In this document: one piece after another, positions 62,000-64,000 of the stretch | Numbering within the stretch: position 1 is the stretch's first letter | Layout: each line of letters begins with the position of its first letter | Origin: Candidatus Nitrosotalea okcheonensis | GTDB taxonomy: Archaea; Thermoproteota; Nitrososphaeria; Nitrososphaerales; Nitrosopumilaceae | Direction: 5' to 3' | DNA length: 64,000 bases | Assembly (NCBI RefSeq): GCF_900177045.1 | Contig: NZ_LT841358.1 | Coordinates: 1,451,396-1,515,395 of the forward strand | Notes under the pieces: generated by a model | Databases searched by the model: none | What the model was told of the DNA's origin: nothing | What the model saw: the letters and a program-made list of their open reading frames with translations, nothing else | Program-made: the position numbers and the translations under genes

Positions 62000-62757
62000 T
62001 AATCCTCTACCTCTTCGCCTAAATTGAGTACACGGCTTAGCGCAGCTTGAAGGTTTGCCATTCCTTCCCCAGTAGCATTAGAAATGGGAATTGTCCCCTG
62101 TGCAAATCCTCCCAAATTCAGGCCTCTAAGAATATTTATCGCAAGAGTATAATTTTCACCATCAGAATTTTTTGCAAGTGCATCTTCTAGACTTGTCATG
62201 TTTGTTGACCATTTTAATATCTCTTTAATCTTATCTTCAATAAGATCTGTTTTTGTTAGGACATTTATTTGTGATAAACCAAGTCGTAATTTTACTGAAG
62301 TAGCAAGTAATGCAATTGAAATAAAATTGCTAGGAGATGTCATAAGCGATCCATCGTGAAGAAATATAGACGCCTTTTCTTCTGCATTCAAGTTTTGTAT
62401 AAGAAATGGTCCACTGGCTCTATAAGCAAACAGCTCAATTTGGCCAGGTGTATCTATTATGAGATAATCTGGATTTACATTATCTATTTCATTTTGCAGA
62501 TCATCTATTTTTGACGCAATAAGATCATTTGCCATGATCATAGCTCCATTTGGGCCAAGATCATATTGTTTCATGATCTGCATGATGTCTATGTAATCCC
62601 TAACATCTATGTCACATGTATAGGGGAGATTCTCAACACCTGGATCTAGATTTAACATTCCAACGAAAGCGCCATTTCTAGAATAATAATCCAGAATTTT
62701 AGAAGCTAGCAAAGATTTTCCCGCTCCTGCAGTTCCTACTATGAAAATCGCCTTCAT
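61999..62757 (-). CDS. GPN-loop GTPase
   Basis: 252 residues. P-loop GTAGAGKS, the family-defining GPN in LGPNGAMIM, LIIDTPGQIELF for switch 2 and NVLTKTDL for guanine recognition. Eukaryotic relatives assemble RNA polymerase II; the archaeal role is not known. It is upstream of ThrB in the same operon. Confidence 0.93.
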   Translation of the reverse strand: MKAIFIVGTAGAGKSLLASKILDYYSRNGAFVGMLNLDPGVENLPYTCDIDVRDYIDIMQIMKQYDLGPNGAMIMANDLIASKIDDLQNEIDNVNPDYLIIDTPGQIELFAYRASGPFLIQNLNAEEKASIFLHDGSLMTSPSNFISIALLATSVKLRLGLSQINVLTKTDLIEDKIKEILKWSTNMTSLEDALAKNSDGENYTLAINILRGLNLGGFAQGTIPISNATGEGMANLQAALSRVLNLGEEVED

Positions 62758-62815
62758 TTTTCTGATAATTTATTTTATGTTGAGCTTATATTTCCATCTC
62801 TAAGTAAGGCAGGCA

Positions 62816-63832
62816 ATGAATTGGAAGATTCTTGCCATTCCTGTTAGTGTAATACCGTTTCTTATCATTGCAGCCACATTTAATGTGAATCTTGAAAATC
62901 TTCTTGCAATAGGCTTCCTACCTTTCTTGGGAGCCTCAATTGCCATGGCTGGTAAATTATTCACTCAAGGACTAAAATTTAATTATCTTGTAAAGAAATT
63001 CTTGGGTCCCGTGGATGTAAACTGGAGAACAATTTCTGTAAGGATAGGCAGCGAATTTGTAACGTCTACTACTCCATCTTTTGTAGGTGGTGAATTGGTT
63101 AGAATAATGTGGTTAGGAAAAAAAGGCGTTCCTATTGGAAAAGCATCCTGGGTAACAATAATAGAAATTGTAACTGAAGTACTGGTCTCAGGGGCATTTG
63201 CAATTGTTGCTGCAGCAATTTCATTTGTATATGGCGCTTATGCTATGGGAATAACAATACTTGCAATTAGTATTCCTATAACTGGACTTTGGGCTACTCT
63301 ATTCTTTTTGTCATCAAAAAGAACCTTTCAGATACCTGGCTGGGCTTCTAGAATTGCTACAAAAATAGGAAAAGAGCGCTCATTGAAATATGTTGATAAA
63401 ACCAATCTGTGGATGAAAGAAATTTGCGACATGAGTAGACAGACCCTTCATACCAAAGAGATCAAAAAAGCATTTACAGTTTCAATAATAATTTCTGTAT
63501 TTACGTGGTCACTTTATGGTTTATCCTTTATGATAATTGCAAATGGTGCAGGATATGTGATAGACTTTTTCCATTCTCTAATGGCTACAATGGCATCCAT
63601 CGCAGTAGGCAATCTACCAATTACCATTGGGGGTTCTGGTCTTACTGAATTTTCAATCTGGGCATATTTGGGACACTTGAATAGTTTGACATTTGAGGCT
63701 GCCAAGAATAGTCTCCAATGGAATATTGTGATTGCGTGGAGAATAGCTACCTATCACGTTGGCCTTGTAATAAGCTGGCTCTTCCTTATGAAAGTGGTTT
63801 ATCCAAGCATAAAGAAAGCAAAAACCGTATAG
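62816..63832 (+). CDS. UPF0104/lysylphosphatidylglycerol synthase-like membrane protein
   Basis: 338 residues with about eight hydrophobic helices. Marks of the flippase-like family are TPSFVGGELVRIMWLGKKGVPIG and GNLPITIGGSGLTEFSIWAYL. Relatives move lipids or lipid-linked molecules. Substrate unknown. It is followed by an SDR gene 36 bp downstream. Confidence 0.85.
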   Translation: MNWKILAIPVSVIPFLIIAATFNVNLENLLAIGFLPFLGASIAMAGKLFTQGLKFNYLVKKFLGPVDVNWRTISVRIGSEFVTSTTPSFVGGELVRIMWLGKKGVPIGKASWVTIIEIVTEVLVSGAFAIVAAAISFVYGAYAMGITILAISIPITGLWATLFFLSSKRTFQIPGWASRIATKIGKERSLKYVDKTNLWMKEICDMSRQTLHTKEIKKAFTVSIIISVFTWSLYGLSFMIIANGAGYVIDFFHSLMATMASIAVGNLPITIGGSGLTEFSIWAYLGHLNSLTFEAAKNSLQWNIVIAWRIATYHVGLVISWLFLMKVVYPSIKKAKTV

Positions 63833-63868
63833 AAAGCACTTTATTTTCAGTCTTTCAATTTTTAATTA

Positions 63869-64000
63869 TTGGATTATTCTGGTAAAGTAGTTGTTATTAC
63901 AGGCGCATCAAGTGGAATCGGCGAACAGTCAGCTGAAAAATTTGCAAAACTACATGCCAATGTTGTACTTGTATCCAGAAATGAGAAGCGATTGCAGGAA
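63869..64000 (+). CDS. short-chain dehydrogenase, N-terminal part
   Basis: Cut by the window end. The 44 visible residues begin at TTG 63869 (MDYSGKVVVITGASSGIG). TGASSGIGEQSAEKF is the NAD(P)-binding motif, and SRNEKRLQE after strand 2 suggests NADP. It is probably in one unit with the preceding membrane protein. Confidence 0.85.
   Translation, partial: MDYSGKVVVITGASSGIGEQSAEKFAKLHANVVLVSRNEKRLQE

Overview
The window is a 64-kb piece of chromosome from an ammonia-oxidizing-type archaeon of the Nitrososphaerota (Thaumarchaeota), most like the Nitrosopumilales/Nitrosotalea side. The evidence is the gene set: D-family DNA polymerase (both subunits), Orc1/Cdc6, a GINS subunit, TFB, a CdvB/ESCRT-III paralogue, a thermosome, GGGP synthase for archaeal lipids, an AN1 zinc-finger protein, cupredoxin-repeat and NHL-repeat secreted proteins, and a 3-hydroxypropionyl-CoA/crotonyl-CoA dehydratase-like hydratase. 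The DNA is AT-rich and densely packed. Many starts sit about 26 nt downstream of a TATA-like box (leaderless mRNAs), and genes inside operons overlap by a few bases.

Layout. 1-8 kb: AmrS-like radical SAM (cut by the window edge), Cdc48 and Hsp20 in one operon; an ACT-domain protein, NDH-2-like flavoprotein, CbiE and a large cupredoxin-repeat protein. 8-23.4 kb is a replication hub: PolD small subunit, Orc1, a probable replication origin (11.40-11.78 kb) with two exact 25-bp ORB-like repeats, an AT-rich unwinding region and four GTTAAC palindromes, several small DNA-binding proteins (one membrane-tethered), GGGP synthase, PolD large subunit, SHMT, thermosome, glutamine synthetase and GINS51. 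23.4-33.4 kb: AN1 protein, oxidoreductases, tRNA-Pro(GGG), an XPD-like helicase, and the operon ThpR / CCA-adding enzyme / atypical kinase / three-tailed CDF transporter / AlkA. 33.5-34.7 kb is a decayed TnpB. 34.7-43 kb: UPF0200 kinase, RNA-binding protein, a structured intergenic element, and the operon Prs / Trm-G10 / RNase Z / Sir2, followed by a BtuF-like protein, phosphoesterase and hemerythrin. 43-53 kb: CARF-type regulator, SDR, a second structured element, TFB, a mini zinc-finger protein, CdvB, MFS transporter, a third structured element and a three-gene membrane-signalling cassette. 53.2-54.5 kb: an intact TnpB bounded by near-perfect inverted repeats. 54.5-64 kb: NHL-repeat protein, 7-deazaguanine genes (QueE, FolE, QueC), GRP transporter, hydratase, ThrB, GPN GTPase, flippase-like protein and the start of an SDR.

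The strongest candidates for undescribed biology are the origin with its unassigned GTTAAC motif and neighbouring DNA-binding proteins; three intergenic elements with multi-hairpin folds (36678-36787, 45202-45288, 48928-49090), the first two of almost equal length and both closed by GCGTG/CACGC stems; the inverted-repeat-bounded TnpB; and the soluble-HTH / transmembrane-HTH / secreted-helical cassette at 50969-53106. No CRISPR array, rRNA or prophage was seen.
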